Notes: generated by a model from the letters alone, not told the origin. 49,107 bases of DNA from Actinomycetota bacterium (GCA_009704535.1 WLEA01000003.1:1-49107), one strand, 5' to 3'. Positions 1 to 8,689 are shown, numbered from the stretch's first letter. A program made the numbers and translations.

Positions 1-572
1 AGCCGGCACCGCTGAACCTTCACATCGAAGCAGCAAGTCTGTTGGAGAACTATCAGGACCTTGCGGCGCCGGTGCAGCAATTCCTCTTCAAGACTGCTCC
101 GGAGGAGGCGTCGGCCTTTGTTGACGGGGTTCCTGCTGAAGAAATCCGTGTGGTCTTTAGCAATCGCATCCAGTCCAACTGGGAGTGGGATGCCGCTACG
201 GGCACCTATCTCAAGTTTCTTCTGAATGGCTCCCCGGATCTTGACGCCAACGGGACTCAAATCTCTGCTACCAACCTCCTGATTTTTGCCCCCAACTATT
301 TCGATGTGGAGGGGTTGCCCTCCGCCAAGGTTGGCCAGTCGCGTGAGGACGCAATCATTGCTACCGGTGGGAAGCTGATCTACGGGCTTTTTGATACGAA
401 GGAGTTGGGAGCACCAATCAAGCTGTTCTATGGCGCCGATCAGTCGGTTTTCTTGTCGCCTGGCAAGACGTTCATTCTGCTTCCTCCGGGTGTTGGATCG
501 CTTGCCTCTGGCGTAACCCCGGGGAGCATAACCTACGTCTCCAACGGTGAGGAAATCGCCAGAGGTTTCTAG
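1..572 (+). CDS. DUF3048-family lipoprotein, C-terminal part (5' end outside window)
   Basis: The reading frame is open from the first complete codon at position 3, so this is the 3' end of a longer gene. The visible 189 residues resemble the C-terminal domain of DUF3048 (YerB-like) proteins: a stretch with SNRIQSNWEWD, then a glycine-rich 'YLKFLLNGSPDLD' segment, then 'ISATNLLIF', the pattern in which a substrate-like peptide is followed by an 'I-A-T-N' strand. Family members are usually exported lipoproteins of unknown function; the signal peptide would lie upstream of this window. The stop codon shares CTAG with the convergent DUF2834 gene. A TTG at position 42 is only an internal codon. 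Family assignment is from remembered motif similarity. Confidence 0.75.
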   Translation, partial: PAPLNLHIEAASLLENYQDLAAPVQQFLFKTAPEEASAFVDGVPAEEIRVVFSNRIQSNWEWDAATGTYLKFLLNGSPDLDANGTQISATNLLIFAPNYFDVEGLPSAKVGQSREDAIIATGGKLIYGLFDTKELGAPIKLFYGADQSVFLSPGKTFILLPPGVGSLASGVTPGSITYVSNGEEIARGF

Positions 573-913
573 GACGTCTGCTCCTCAATTTGCGAGAGTT
601 TGCGCTCACGCATGGCTAGGAATAGTGGGAACGTGAAGGCAAAAGCCGTCACGCCTGAAGCAACGATGTAGAGCCACACCCTTTTCATTCCAAGCTTTTT
701 GGCCTCCATAATCATGAGGGCTGATCCGGCGATGGCCACAATCAAGATGTCCAGCGAGAGCACCCAGTCAACGGCACTTCCAAACCAGGCATTCAGGTAG
801 TTTTGGCCCTGCACGCTGGCAATGCCATTGAAGACCATGGCAGTCACTAGGCCAAAGATGGCGAGAATAAGGAAAAAGACGAAGCGGGCTTGCCGATTGG
901 GTTTCGTTGTCAT
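569..913 (-). CDS. DUF2834 small membrane protein
   Basis: This 114-residue protein has three or four hydrophobic segments separated by short polar loops, with a basic N-terminus (TTKPNRQAR) and a charged C-terminal tail (RERKLSQIEEQ). Size, the 'ASVQGQNYLNAWFGSAVDW' loop and the 'LDILIVAIAGSALMIMEAKKLG' pattern (two hydrophobic helices around a D-x-L) match DUF2834, a family of unknown function. I chose the ATG at 913, not the GTG six bases upstream, because a TAACAT hexamer ends exactly six bases before it, which fits a leaderless transcript. It converges on the DUF3048 gene with a four-base overlap. Confidence 0.7.
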   Translation of the reverse strand: MTTKPNRQARFVFFLILAIFGLVTAMVFNGIASVQGQNYLNAWFGSAVDWVLSLDILIVAIAGSALMIMEAKKLGMKRVWLYIVASGVTAFAFTFPLFLAMRERKLSQIEEQTS

Positions 914-919
914 GGCCAC

Positions 920-925
920 ATGTTA
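920..925 (-). promoter_or_regulatory. Candidate leaderless -10 element for the DUF2834 gene
   Basis: On the minus strand TAACAT is followed by six bases and then ATG at 913. The hexamer-to-start distance recurs before many genes here. No convincing -35 was found. Confidence 0.5.
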
Positions 926-978
926 GGCCTCACTGCCCTGTGAGAGGTTGCCGGTGGCGTCCCCTAGCGTAGACAGCG

Positions 979-1614
979 ATGAATCAGAACTTTCACCGAC
1001 CGGTTCGAATGACCACCGAGCGCCTTGAAGCATCCCTCTCGGGTGACCCCGCAGACTTTGTCATCGACCCCGCGGAAGCCTCCGCCATCGCTCACCACAC
1101 GGCCCGAGCGCTCCTAGCCAGGGGACGAGATTTCGACAGTGACGAGTTGGTGCAACGCCTTGTCGCATTTGCTGATGAACACGGTCTCGACACCCTGGCC
1201 GAGCTTTGGGCCCGCTCCTCTCCAACCAGCCTGCCAGGCGCCCTTTGGCGGCTCTATCTGGTGCGTGCGATTCTGCAACACAACCCAGAGGATGCCAGCG
1301 AGTTGTTCCAGCGGGGAATTGACGAGCTCAGCACCATTGACCAGGTTGTCGCCGGAGCGCCGAATCCCCTGAGCGCTGAGGGGTTCTCTGGCCTCCTCGA
1401 TGACATACTCCACGGGGCTTTTGTCGGCGAGCTCTCCGAGGCGCTCAGCCGGGCTGCTGCCGTTGCCAGGGCCGTCTCGGCTGGGGCGATCTCGCTGGCC
1501 TGGCTGTCTGAAAAGCAAGCTCACTATTTGACAGGTCGATCGCTCAATTGGAGCGTCATCGCAGGCGAGCTGGCGCAGGCTGCTTCGGTGGCACGATCTG
1601 GAAAACTGGACTGA
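979..1614 (+). CDS. Conserved actinobacterial protein of unknown function
   Basis: A 211-residue soluble protein, rich in Ala, Leu and Glu and probably all helical. No signal peptide, membrane segment or catalytic motif is visible. The stretch 'LAELWARSSPTSLPGALWRLYLVR' (here with Leu-Trp repeats) resembles a family that I recall from Microbacteriaceae genomes, where it is sometimes mislabelled as an RNA polymerase beta subunit; it has no polymerase motifs. A TAGCGT hexamer lies eight bases before the ATG, so a leaderless start is possible but less well spaced than for other genes. It is followed by a 119-base spacer that carries a structured element. Function unknown. Confidence 0.75.
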   Translation: MNQNFHRPVRMTTERLEASLSGDPADFVIDPAEASAIAHHTARALLARGRDFDSDELVQRLVAFADEHGLDTLAELWARSSPTSLPGALWRLYLVRAILQHNPEDASELFQRGIDELSTIDQVVAGAPNPLSAEGFSGLLDDILHGAFVGELSEALSRAAAVARAVSAGAISLAWLSEKQAHYLTGRSLNWSVIAGELAQAASVARSGKLD

Positions 1615-1648
1615 AAGAACCGCCAGGTCAGAGAGCTAGAATTTCTCT

Positions 1649-1727
1649 GCCGAACCGCAGTAACCCCGGGCTCCATCATTAGCCGCCTAGAGCGGCCTCG
1701 CGCCGAGAGGCGTTTCTGCGGTTCGGC
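1649..1727. other. Branched inverted-repeat element between convergent genes (terminator or structured RNA)
   Basis: A perfect 12-base inverted repeat (1649-1660 with 1716-1727, GCCGAACCGCAG and its complement) encloses two smaller hairpins. The first is GCCGC/GCGGC at 1682-1696 with a five-base loop. The second is CGCC-GAGA-GGCG at 1701-1712, a four-base-pair stem with a GNRA-type tetraloop. On the plus strand the outer stem is followed by GCTTCTTTA, a weak T-rich run. It sits between the ends of the gene at 979-1614 and mutT1, so a bidirectional terminator is the simplest reading; the branched form could also be a processed RNA. Confidence 0.55.
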
Positions 1728-1733
1728 GCTTCT

Positions 1734-2684
1734 TTAGGGCACTGCGGGTGGTTCGTGGGTCTCCACGGCAACGATCTGGGGGGTTGGTGTGGTGAGCGAG
1801 AAGTGAATCACGCTGAAGCTTCCAACATTCAAGCTCGCTGCCCTCTGGAGGCTCTTGCTAGAGCCCCCGTTACCAATTTCTGCCGCAGCAGAAACCAACT
1901 GAGGCAGAACGGGGCCGTGTGAACAGATGACGGTGCCTTGGCGCTTAGACACCCTCTTCTGCACGGCGGAAAAGGGTTTAGTGCCCTTGGACTGATAGGC
2001 ATCCTGGCTGATTCCCGCCGAGGTCTTGAGCTCGAGCTGACCCTTAGCCAGGAGTGGTTCGACGGTGCCGATGCAGCGAGCAGCGGTGCTGCTGATCACC
2101 CGCTCTGGGCCAAAAGCGAGAATGCCACCGGCGACCATCCGTGCTTGGGTAAGACCTTTGTGAAGGAGCGGCCTGCTGTGGTCTGGCCCATCCCAGGCTT
2201 CAGCGGGCATCGCTTTGGCATGGCGCAGAAGAATCAGCGGAAAGGTTTTGGCTCGGCCGCTCTCATAGAGAGAGTTGAAATTCTCCAGGATGTCGGCATC
2301 ATGCTCGTAGGTGAGCTTCTTCATTGCTTTCTTGAGGGGCATCCATTCCAAGGCAAAAATCTCGTCGTTGGATTCAAACGGTGATCGTTCCGCTTCACCG
2401 GGATCTACTTCGGCCGCCCAGTAGTGGACCTCTTTAGGTTTTTTGCTGGGAAGAAGGTAGTCAACACGACCCAGATAAGCGCCGAGAGTGATGTGGAGGC
2501 CGGTTTCTTCCAGGATTTCCCTTTGGGCGGTTTCTGGCACTGTCTCACCTGGGTCACATTTGCCTTTCGGCAAAGAAACATCCTTGTGCTGGGTTCTATA
2601 AACCAGGAGAACCCGCACTTCGTTATCGACGACCTTCCAACAGACTGCTCCGCCGGCCACCACCGTCTCCGGGGTAGAACTCAT
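1734..2684 (-). CDS. mutT1: MutT1-like Nudix hydrolase fused to histidine phosphatase domain
   Basis: The 316-residue protein has two domains. Residues about 5-140 form a Nudix domain with an intact Nudix box (G-K-C-D-P-G-E, then REILEETG), expected to hydrolyse nucleoside diphosphate derivatives such as 8-oxo-dGTP or diadenosine polyphosphates. Residues about 150-300 form a SixA-like histidine phosphatase domain with LLRHAK for the catalytic His and a later SHGPVLP. This is the architecture of mycobacterial MutT1, which also lies beside ppk. The start overlaps the ppk stop by four bases (ATGA), so the two are probably co-translated. Products of polyphosphate and nucleotide pool cleaning may be linked, but that is inference. 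Confidence 0.88.
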   Translation of the reverse strand: MSSTPETVVAGGAVCWKVVDNEVRVLLVYRTQHKDVSLPKGKCDPGETVPETAQREILEETGLHITLGAYLGRVDYLLPSKKPKEVHYWAAEVDPGEAERSPFESNDEIFALEWMPLKKAMKKLTYEHDADILENFNSLYESGRAKTFPLILLRHAKAMPAEAWDGPDHSRPLLHKGLTQARMVAGGILAFGPERVISSTAARCIGTVEPLLAKGQLELKTSAGISQDAYQSKGTKPFSAVQKRVSKRQGTVICSHGPVLPQLVSAAAEIGNGGSSKSLQRAASLNVGSFSVIHFSLTTPTPQIVAVETHEPPAVP

Positions 2685-4873
2685 CGGGGGGCGGCTCCGC
2701 GTTTTCTCGTCATGATTTCGGTCATCGTCTCATTCTGGACATCGAGGAGAGGATTACCGTCCTTTGTTGTGGAGTGTCGAACCCATTGACCTGAGGGTTC
2801 CAGCGACCAGGCCTGCACGTCATCGCTCATTCCCCGGGTAAGTTGCGCATCGATTTGGGCTATGTGAACAGGATCGGTGATTTGCAGTAGCGCTTCGATG
2901 CGGCGATCCAGATTGCGGTGCATCATGTCGGCACTGCCGATGTAGACCGTCGGCTCACCGGCGTTGTCGAACCAGAACACCCGAGAGTGCTCCAGGTATC
3001 GACCGAGCACGCTTTTGACGGTGATGTTTTCGCTGAGTCCTGGCTCTCCAGGAATGAGCGCACAAATTCCCCTCACCCAAATCTCTACTGGAACACCGGC
3101 TATTCCCGCCCGATAGAGCGCGTCGATGATGATTTCATCGACCAGTGAGTTGAGCTTCAGCCGAATCCTGGCCGGCTTACCGGCCAGGTGATTCCTGATT
3201 TCTGCGGCGATGTGACGGAGGAGGCCCTGCCGGAGATAGCGGGGGGCGACCAACATGCGCTTGTATTTCTTCTCAATCGCATAGCCCGAGAGCTCATTGA
3301 AAAGCCGGGTGAGTTCTTTTCCGACCTGCTTATCGGCGCTGAAATAGCCGTAGTCCTCGTAGATGCGACTGGTCTTGGGGTTGTAGTTTCCGGTTCCCAC
3401 GTGGGAGTAGTGGCCAAGCGTTCCATCGTCTTCTTGACGAATGACCAGGGCGAGCTTGCAGTGGGTTTTTAGGCCCACCAGTCCATAGACGACGTGCACA
3501 CCAGCCTTCTCGAGCTTCCTCGCCCACGAGATGTTGGCCTGTTCATCAAAGCGGGCCTTGATTTCGACCAGCGCCAACACAGACTTCCCGGATTCAGCGG
3601 CCCGAATCAAGGCCTCGATGACAGGGCTGTCACCGCTTGTTCGATAGAGAGTCTGCTTGATGGCGAGCACTTTGGGATCCAGAGCTGCCTGCTCAAGGAA
3701 AGCCTGCACGCTGGTGGCAAAAGATTCATATGGGTGATGCACAAGAACATCACCGGCCCTAATCGAGCGGAATATGTCCGGCTCTTCGGTGGGCTCTGAG
3801 GGCTGCAATTGTCGTGCCGTCACCGGCAAGTGCGGTGGGTATTTGAGGTCGGGTCGATTGAGACCCGCGATGTCAAACAGCCCGGTGAGCCCCAGTGGTG
3901 CGGGAAGCCTAAAGACCTCGTGACGGGTGATGCCGAGCTCGGTAATCAACAGCTCGAGCGTGACCGGGTCCATATCGTCGGTAATCTCCAAGCGAATCGG
4001 CGGACCAAACCGTCTGCGTAGTAGCTCACGCTCGAGTGCCTGAATTAGATTCTCCGATTCGTCTTCGTCGACTTCGACGTCCTCGTTGCGGGTGACCCGG
4101 AATTCGTGGTGCTCGAGGACCTCCATACCGGGGAAGAGCTCACCGACGTGCTGGGAAATAAGGTCTTCAATGGCGATGAATCTCAGGCGACCCGACCCAT
4201 CATCTGGCAGCGGAGCGAAACGCGAGAGGATCGGTGGAACCTTGAGCCTTGCGAAATCTACGCTGTCGGTTTTGGGGTTTCTAATCCGCACCGACAGGTT
4301 CAGGGAGAGACCCGAGATGTACGGAAAGGGATGTGCTGGGTCTACAGCGAGTGGCATCAACACCGGGAAAATTTGCTCGGTAAAGAACTCGTCGAGGCCT
4401 TCTCGGTCACTCTCTGCAAGATCGGCCCAGGTCTCAATGTGAATGTTCTCTTCATCGAGGGCTGGTTTCACAAGCTCCCGGAACGCTGATGCGTGCCGCT
4501 GCTGGAGCGCCTCCGCCGTGGCGAAAATGTCATCGAGTACCGCTTGCGGAGAGCGACCGGTGTTTGTCGGCACAGCAATCCCTGTGACAATGCGCCTCTT
4601 GAGGCCGGCAACACGGACCATGAAGAATTCGTCGAGATTGCTGGCAAAGATTGCCAAAAAGTTCACCCGCTCGAGCAGTGGAATCGTCGGGTCCTCGGCG
4701 AGCTCAAGAACGCGCTGATTAAAGGCCAGCCAACTGATCTCTCGATCGAGGAACCGTTGAACCGGTAGATCCTCGCTAGGTGGGGCTTCCCCCTCATCGA
4801 AATCGTCGGCAAAATCGCCACCAACGCCGGTGGCGACGTCATAGCCGGGCCGCAACTCGTTCACGCCAGTCAT
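2681..4873 (-). CDS. ppk: Polyphosphate kinase 1
   Basis: Polyphosphate kinase makes and degrades long-chain inorganic polyphosphate using ATP. The 730-residue length is normal. The N-terminal domain starts after an acidic leader of about 35 residues with '[20 protein letters not shown]', typical of the family. The first catalytic domain carries '[21 protein letters not shown]', including the histidine that is autophosphorylated in characterised Ppk1. The second phospholipase D-like domain has '[14 protein letters not shown]' and '[17 protein letters not shown]'. A purine-rich AGGGTGG lies before the ATG. Next upstream on the same strand is the GlnR-type regulator, 48 bases away with no obvious terminator, so these three genes may form one unit. 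Confidence 0.97.
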   Translation of the reverse strand: MTGVNELRPGYDVATGVGGDFADDFDEGEAPPSEDLPVQRFLDREISWLAFNQRVLELAEDPTIPLLERVNFLAIFASNLDEFFMVRVAGLKRRIVTGIAVPTNTGRSPQAVLDDIFATAEALQQRHASAFRELVKPALDEENIHIETWADLAESDREGLDEFFTEQIFPVLMPLAVDPAHPFPYISGLSLNLSVRIRNPKTDSVDFARLKVPPILSRFAPLPDDGSGRLRFIAIEDLISQHVGELFPGMEVLEHHEFRVTRNEDVEVDEDESENLIQALERELLRRRFGPPIRLEITDDMDPVTLELLITELGITRHEVFRLPAPLGLTGLFDIAGLNRPDLKYPPHLPVTARQLQPSEPTEEPDIFRSIRAGDVLVHHPYESFATSVQAFLEQAALDPKVLAIKQTLYRTSGDSPVIEALIRAAESGKSVLALVEIKARFDEQANISWARKLEKAGVHVVYGLVGLKTHCKLALVIRQEDDGTLGHYSHVGTGNYNPKTSRIYEDYGYFSADKQVGKELTRLFNELSGYAIEKKYKRMLVAPRYLRQGLLRHIAAEIRNHLAGKPARIRLKLNSLVDEIIIDALYRAGIAGVPVEIWVRGICALIPGEPGLSENITVKSVLGRYLEHSRVFWFDNAGEPTVYIGSADMMHRNLDRRIEALLQITDPVHIAQIDAQLTRGMSDDVQAWSLEPSGQWVRHSTTKDGNPLLDVQNETMTEIMTRKRGAAPR

Positions 4874-4921
4874 TGTGCCACCCTGGGGCGCCCGGGCACT
4901 AGGGAAAAGGTAAACAGGAGG

Positions 4922-5644
4922 TTACGCGCCGGAAGTGGACGTGGTCGCATCCGAGGCTGACTGTTGCTTTTCCTTGACCTCGTCTGACGCCTCAGCAACA
5001 GTGAAGCGGTAACCCACGTTGCGCACAGTACCAATGAGGGACTCCATGTCACCGAGCTTGGCCCTGAGGCGTCTCACGTGAACGTCGACTGTTCTTGTGC
5101 CACCGAAGTAGTCGTATCCCCACACTTCACTGAGCAGTTGCTCTCTGGTGAAGACGCGTTGTGGGTGGCCTGCGAGGAATCTCAGGAGTTCAAACTCCTT
5201 GTAGGTGAGGTCAAGGGCTTTGCCATTGACCTTCGCTTGATAGCTTGCCTCATCAATGGTGACGCCGGAGGCAGAAATCATCTGCTCCTCGGGGCCTGCC
5301 TGGCTCTTGGTGGTGACTAGGCGCAGTCTGGCATCGACCTCGCCGGGACCGGCGGAGGCAAGAACAATGTCGTCAAAGCCCCACTCGTAGTTGAGCGCTG
5401 GCATTGCTGCTTCGGTCACCACAACGATTAAGGCTGCAGATATACCCGTGGTCGTCAGGATGCGACACAGAGCCTTCGCTTGAACCAGGTCGCCCCTTGC
5501 GTCCACCATCACCACGTCTGAGCGCGGCGCGTTCACGAGAGCTGCCGGCTCAGCAGGAATAGTCCGAACGCGGTGGTTGAGGAGGCTCAGGGAAGGCAAC
5601 ACCTGCGAGGCGTCCTCGGGGCTCAACACAAGAATGCTTGCCAC
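4922..5644 (-). CDS. glnR: GlnR-family orphan response regulator (OmpR-type winged helix)
   Basis: A 240-residue protein with a degenerate receiver domain (about 1-110) and a C-terminal winged-helix DNA-binding domain (about 130-225) with 'LTYKEFELLRFLA', 'VFTREQLLSEVWGYDYFGGTRTV' and 'IGTVRNVGYRF'. The receiver pattern 'VMVDARGDLVQAKALCRIL' and 'WGFDDIVL' matches actinobacterial GlnR, the regulator of nitrogen assimilation, and not PhoB-type regulators. The aspartate equivalent to the usual phosphorylation site is D48, but the acidic pocket residues near the N-terminus are missing, as is known for GlnR. No histidine kinase gene is adjacent. The start is a GTG with GGGGGTG upstream. The Gln/Ser/Thr-rich tail of about 20 residues is extra. 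Placement next to ppk is unusual compared with mycobacteria. Confidence 0.8.
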   Translation of the reverse strand: MASILVLSPEDASQVLPSLSLLNHRVRTIPAEPAALVNAPRSDVVMVDARGDLVQAKALCRILTTTGISAALIVVVTEAAMPALNYEWGFDDIVLASAGPGEVDARLRLVTTKSQAGPEEQMISASGVTIDEASYQAKVNGKALDLTYKEFELLRFLAGHPQRVFTREQLLSEVWGYDYFGGTRTVDVHVRRLRAKLGDMESLIGTVRNVGYRFTVAEASDEVKEKQQSASDATTSTSGA

Positions 5645-5695
5645 TGTGGCACCCCCCTGGTTGATTTGCTTTCAGACTCCAGTCTAACCGCGCCC

Positions 5696-5701
5696 TAGCA
5701 T
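5696..5701 (+). promoter_or_regulatory. Candidate leaderless -10 element for the 88-residue membrane protein
   Basis: TAGCAT lies six bases before the GTG at 5708. It faces away from glnR, whose start is at 5644. Confidence 0.5.
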
Positions 5702-5707
5702 GGTGGT

Positions 5708-5974
5708 GTGGCCAAGTTATTGATTAACGTCGTCCCCGTCTGGGCAATCACCGCTATTGGTGTGGGCTTGGTGGGTTTTCTGGTCAGTGAAGACAATCGT
5801 GTCGCCAGCATGGTTGCCGTGCTGGCGGGGTCACTACTGATGGCCTTCATCCTTCAGGTTGGGGCCTATCAGTCCGAGGGGCTTGTGCGCAGACTGTCCT
5901 GGGCAACAACCGGGAGTGCGCTGTTAACTGCGCTTGCCGCCGTGGTGTTTCAGGTGCTCTCCGTCGTAGACTAA
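5708..5974 (+). CDS. Small three-helix membrane protein, unknown function
   Basis: The 88-residue protein has three hydrophobic helices (about 8-27, 32-52 and 66-86) and a short polar loop between the first two (SEDNRVAS). I recognise no named family, though small proteins of this type are common next to ppk and ygfZ-type genes in Actinobacteria. The GTG start is supported by a TAGCAT hexamer six bases upstream, and the frame extends no further with a better start. The next small gene begins four bases after the stop, so the pair is likely co-transcribed with ygfZ. Confidence 0.65.
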   Translation: MAKLLINVVPVWAITAIGVGLVGFLVSEDNRVASMVAVLAGSLLMAFILQVGAYQSEGLVRRLSWATTGSALLTALAAVVFQVLSVVD

Positions 5975-5978
5975 AGCC

Positions 5979-6089
5979 ATGCTTCTAGCGCTCGAAATCT
6001 TTTTCCTCGGACTCCTGGTACTTGCTGGGCTTGCGATCGCCTGGGTCTCGGGAATTGTTGTGCTGAACCTCTTCCGGGGTCAGCGCTAA
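5979..6089 (+). CDS. 36-residue single-helix membrane peptide
   Basis: This short open frame starts with ATG four bases after the previous stop and ends at 6089, about 30 bases before ygfZ. The product is almost one hydrophobic helix of about 28 residues (LEIFFLGLLVLAGLAIAW and onward) with a basic end, LFRGQR, which predicts a single-pass, cytoplasm-facing C-terminus. It is too short for usual gene finding. The even hydrophobic pattern, tight spacing and basic tail argue for a real gene, but there is no clear ribosome binding site of its own, so translation would depend on coupling. Confidence 0.5.
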   Translation: MLLALEIFFLGLLVLAGLAIAWVSGIVVLNLFRGQR

Positions 6090-6120
6090 TCACTGACCAA
6101 GCGCTCGGGGTGATCACCAC

Positions 6121-7134
6121 ATGACGGGCGAACACTTTGGCGACATTCTTGGTGAGATGAGAGCGCTCGCCAGGGGTGGGGCATACGTCGACGCGTCTGA
6201 CCGCCAAATCGTTCAGGTCGCAGGCTCCGACCGCTTGATCTGGCTGAACAGTCTCATTACACAGCTCGTGCTGGACTTGGCGCCGGGTGTCACGAAAGAA
6301 AGCCTGATTCTTGACCCTCACGGTCACATCGAGCACGCGTTCCTTGTCCAGGATGATGGCGAATGTTCGTGGCTCTTGAGCCCTCCTGGCCGGGCAGCGG
6401 CTTTGGCTTCCTGGCTTGAGTCGATGAAGTTTCGTATGCAGGTGACGATCAGCCATGAGCCGGGAGCCTGGTTTATTGCAGCGTCGGCGAATACTCAGCT
6501 ACTCGGAGCCGAAGCACCCCGCGTTCGCCTTGTAGACCCCTGGCCCGCCGCGCAGGAAGGATCCGTCGGTTACGCACCAGAACCGCACCTTGGCGCCGAT
6601 TTTGCTATGACCTACAGCGTCTATTCGAACCACACGGCGCCCAAGCTCCAGGGAGTGCCTAAGGCCGGAACCCTCGCCCTGACCGGCCTCGAAATCGCAG
6701 CGGGACGACCATCCCTGCACGAAGTCGATGACAAGACGCTGCCGCACGAGTGCGACTGGTTGAGGACTGCTGTGCACCTGAACAAGGGCTGCTACCGAGG
6801 ACAAGAGACGGTGGCGAAAGTCCACAATCTGGGTCACCCACCGAGGCGCTTGGTCCTTCTGCACCTCGATGGCTCGGAATCCGTGATTCCGATTGCTGGA
6901 GATCGGGTCATGGCGGGTGAGCGAGACATTGGGTCCATCACCCGCGCGGCTTGGCACTACGAGCTTGGCCCGATTGCGCTGGCCCTGATCAAGCGCTCGG
7001 TTGACTCGAGAATCGAACTGGAGGTTGTCACTGGCAACACGCGCATACCGGCAAACCAGGAATTGCTTGTGCCAGTTGATGCGGGTGCCACCAGAGCCGT
7101 GCCGAGGCTACCTCGGTTGGGTCGCCGGGGCTAG
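6121..7134 (+). CDS. ygfZ: Folate-binding YgfZ/CAF17-like protein
   Basis: YgfZ proteins bind tetrahydrofolate and support assembly or repair of certain iron-sulfur enzymes. The 337-residue protein carries the family hallmark KGCYRGQE at residues 222-229, with the conserved cysteine at 224. The N-terminal domain (about 20-210) resembles the aminomethyltransferase (GcvT) folate-binding fold; the C-terminal part (about 240-320) is the beta-barrel with 'PPRRLVLLHLDG'. A GGGGTGA stretch precedes the ATG. It is the last gene of a likely three-gene run with two small membrane proteins. It ends 16 bases before gpmA, which has its own promoter-like hexamer. Confidence 0.9.
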   Translation: MTGEHFGDILGEMRALARGGAYVDASDRQIVQVAGSDRLIWLNSLITQLVLDLAPGVTKESLILDPHGHIEHAFLVQDDGECSWLLSPPGRAAALASWLESMKFRMQVTISHEPGAWFIAASANTQLLGAEAPRVRLVDPWPAAQEGSVGYAPEPHLGADFAMTYSVYSNHTAPKLQGVPKAGTLALTGLEIAAGRPSLHEVDDKTLPHECDWLRTAVHLNKGCYRGQETVAKVHNLGHPPRRLVLLHLDGSESVIPIAGDRVMAGERDIGSITRAAWHYELGPIALALIKRSVDSRIELEVVTGNTRIPANQELLVPVDAGATRAVPRLPRLGRRG

Positions 7135-7138
7135 TCGG

Positions 7139-7144
7139 TAGGCT
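7139..7144 (+). promoter_or_regulatory. Candidate leaderless promoter of gpmA
   Basis: TAGGCT lies six bases before the gpmA ATG. TTGGGT at 7117-7122 gives a plausible -35 with a 16-base spacer. Confidence 0.55.
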
Positions 7145-7150
7145 TGGACT

Positions 7151-7900
7151 ATGGCTAACACGCTCATTCTTCTTCGCCACGGTCAATCCGAGTGGAACGA
7201 AAAGAACTTGTTCACGGGCTGGGTGGATGTTCGACTCACGGAGCGCGGCCACGAGGAGGCAAAGACAGCCGGTGAGCTGCTGGTCCGTCACAAACTGCTC
7301 CCGGACGTCGTCCACACGTCGTTGCTCTCGCGTGCTATCCAGACAGCCCATGGTGCTTTGGATGCAGCAGATCGACTCTGGATTCCCGTCAAGCGCTCGT
7401 GGCGCCTCAACGAGCGCCACTATGGGGCCCTTCAGGGGAAGGACAAAGCTGCGACGCTTGCGGAATACGGTGAGGAGCAATTCCAACTCTGGCGCCGAAG
7501 TTTTGATGTTCCCCCGCCTCCCATTGACCCCAAAAACCCCTACGCCCAACAGGGCGACCCTCGCTATGCAGATATTGAGGAGTTTGTGCCAAAAACTGAG
7601 TCGTTGAAGCTGGTGATTAATCGGATGCTTCCGTACTGGAAGTCAGACATCGCCTCGGATGTTGCGGTGGGAAAAGTAACCCTGGTAGTCGCCCACGGCA
7701 ACAGCCTGCGGGGACTAGTGAAGCACTTGGAGGGCATTACTGACGAAGAAATCGCCGAGTTGAACATCCCCACGGGAATCCCGCTGGTCTATCAGCTTGA
7801 CAAGAACTTGAAGCCCACTAAACCCGGCGTATATCTCGATCCAGCGGCTGCGGAGGCTGGAGCTGCCGCAGTGGCTAAACAGGGAGCAAAGAAGGCCTAG
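7151..7900 (+). CDS. gpmA: 2,3-bisphosphoglycerate-dependent phosphoglycerate mutase
   Basis: GpmA interconverts 3- and 2-phosphoglycerate in glycolysis and gluconeogenesis. The 249-residue protein has the phosphohistidine motif [10 protein letters not shown] (catalytic H10), then '[15 protein letters not shown]', '[16 protein letters not shown]' and a late '[17 protein letters not shown]' with the second catalytic His. All family motifs are intact and the length is normal. Gene order gpmA, senX3, regX3 matches mycobacteria, with phoU placed in between here. Its stop shares CTAG with the convergent phoU. Transcription probably starts at or next to the ATG. Confidence 0.97.
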   Translation: MANTLILLRHGQSEWNEKNLFTGWVDVRLTERGHEEAKTAGELLVRHKLLPDVVHTSLLSRAIQTAHGALDAADRLWIPVKRSWRLNERHYGALQGKDKAATLAEYGEEQFQLWRRSFDVPPPPIDPKNPYAQQGDPRYADIEEFVPKTESLKLVINRMLPYWKSDIASDVAVGKVTLVVAHGNSLRGLVKHLEGITDEEIAELNIPTGIPLVYQLDKNLKPTKPGVYLDPAAAEAGAAAVAKQGAKKA

Positions 7901-8550
7901 TGCTTGGGTGGGTTCCACTCACCAGTAGCGAGATACATCATCTTCTTGGCAATTGAGACCGCGTGGTCTGCGAAGCGTTCAAGGTAACGAGATGCGAGGG
8001 TGGCATCCACTGTCGTCTCCGTGCCCTGACTCCATGAGTCGCTGAGCACCGTCTCGAATACCGAGAGGTGCAGAGCATCGACTTTGTCGTCTTCGTCGCG
8101 AATCTTCTCTGCGATCTCGACATCTTCGGTCTTCAGGAGAACCACCAGCATCTTCGCAAGCTCGATGTCGAGCACGCCCATCTCCTTGAAGATGGGACGA
8201 ATGGTCTTGGGAACAACTTTTTCTGGGAAACGGTAGCGGGCAAGCTGGGCAAGGTGCTCTGCCATGTCACCCATGCGCTCGAGAGAGGCACTGATGCGCA
8301 ACGCGCTGACGACGATGCGCAAGTCTTTGGCCACTGGTGCCTGCCTCGCCATGATGGCGATGGCAAGCTCGTCGAGCGCGACAACAGCGTCATCAATCTT
8401 GTTGTCGCGGACGATGACCGATTCCGCAAGGGTCACATCTGATTTGTTGAAGGCTTCAACAGCGTCGGTGATGGCATCAACGACCAGTTGTGCAATCTCA
8501 ACAAGGCGGTCTTGAACTTCGTGGAGTTCTTGTTGGAAAAGCTCGCGCAT
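7897..8550 (-). CDS. phoU: Phosphate signalling regulator PhoU
   Basis: PhoU restrains the phosphate-starvation histidine kinase when phosphate is plentiful. The 217-residue protein begins [20 protein letters not shown] and contains two three-helix PhoU repeats; the metal-binding type segments are seen at '[16 protein letters not shown]' and '[15 protein letters not shown]'. The frame stays open upstream to 8955, but that extension is low-complexity antisense to senX3; GAGGAGC just before 8550 fixes the start. It is divergent from senX3-regX3 over a 151-base region that holds phased repeats. No pstSCAB transporter is in the window. Confidence 0.95.
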   Translation of the reverse strand: MRELFQQELHEVQDRLVEIAQLVVDAITDAVEAFNKSDVTLAESVIVRDNKIDDAVVALDELAIAIMARQAPVAKDLRIVVSALRISASLERMGDMAEHLAQLARYRFPEKVVPKTIRPIFKEMGVLDIELAKMLVVLLKTEDVEIAEKIRDEDDKVDALHLSVFETVLSDSWSQGTETTVDATLASRYLERFADHAVSIAKKMMYLATGEWNPPKH

Positions 8551-8579
8551 GGTGCTCCTCAATCGAGCGGTATTCGGGT

Positions 8580-8631
8580 GTTCACAACCTCTCGTAGTTG
8601 GGTTAACAAACAGTGAGATTTCGCTTAACAC
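8580..8631. promoter_or_regulatory. Candidate RegX3/PHO-box repeat array
   Basis: Three related units, GTTCACAA at 8580, GTTAACAA at 8602 and CTTAACAC at 8624, are spaced exactly 22 bases apart, that is two helical turns. Response regulators of the PhoB/PhoP/RegX3 class bind direct repeats with an 11-base period whose core is GTTCAC-like. The units at the odd 11-base positions (8591 and 8613) are poor matches. Location between divergent phoU and senX3-regX3 fits autoregulation. Confidence 0.5.
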
Positions 8632-8689
8632 TCGCTTCGTGTGGTCCAGTTTAGCGCTGGGGACGCCCCTTTGGTTGGAGTGCGCACCG

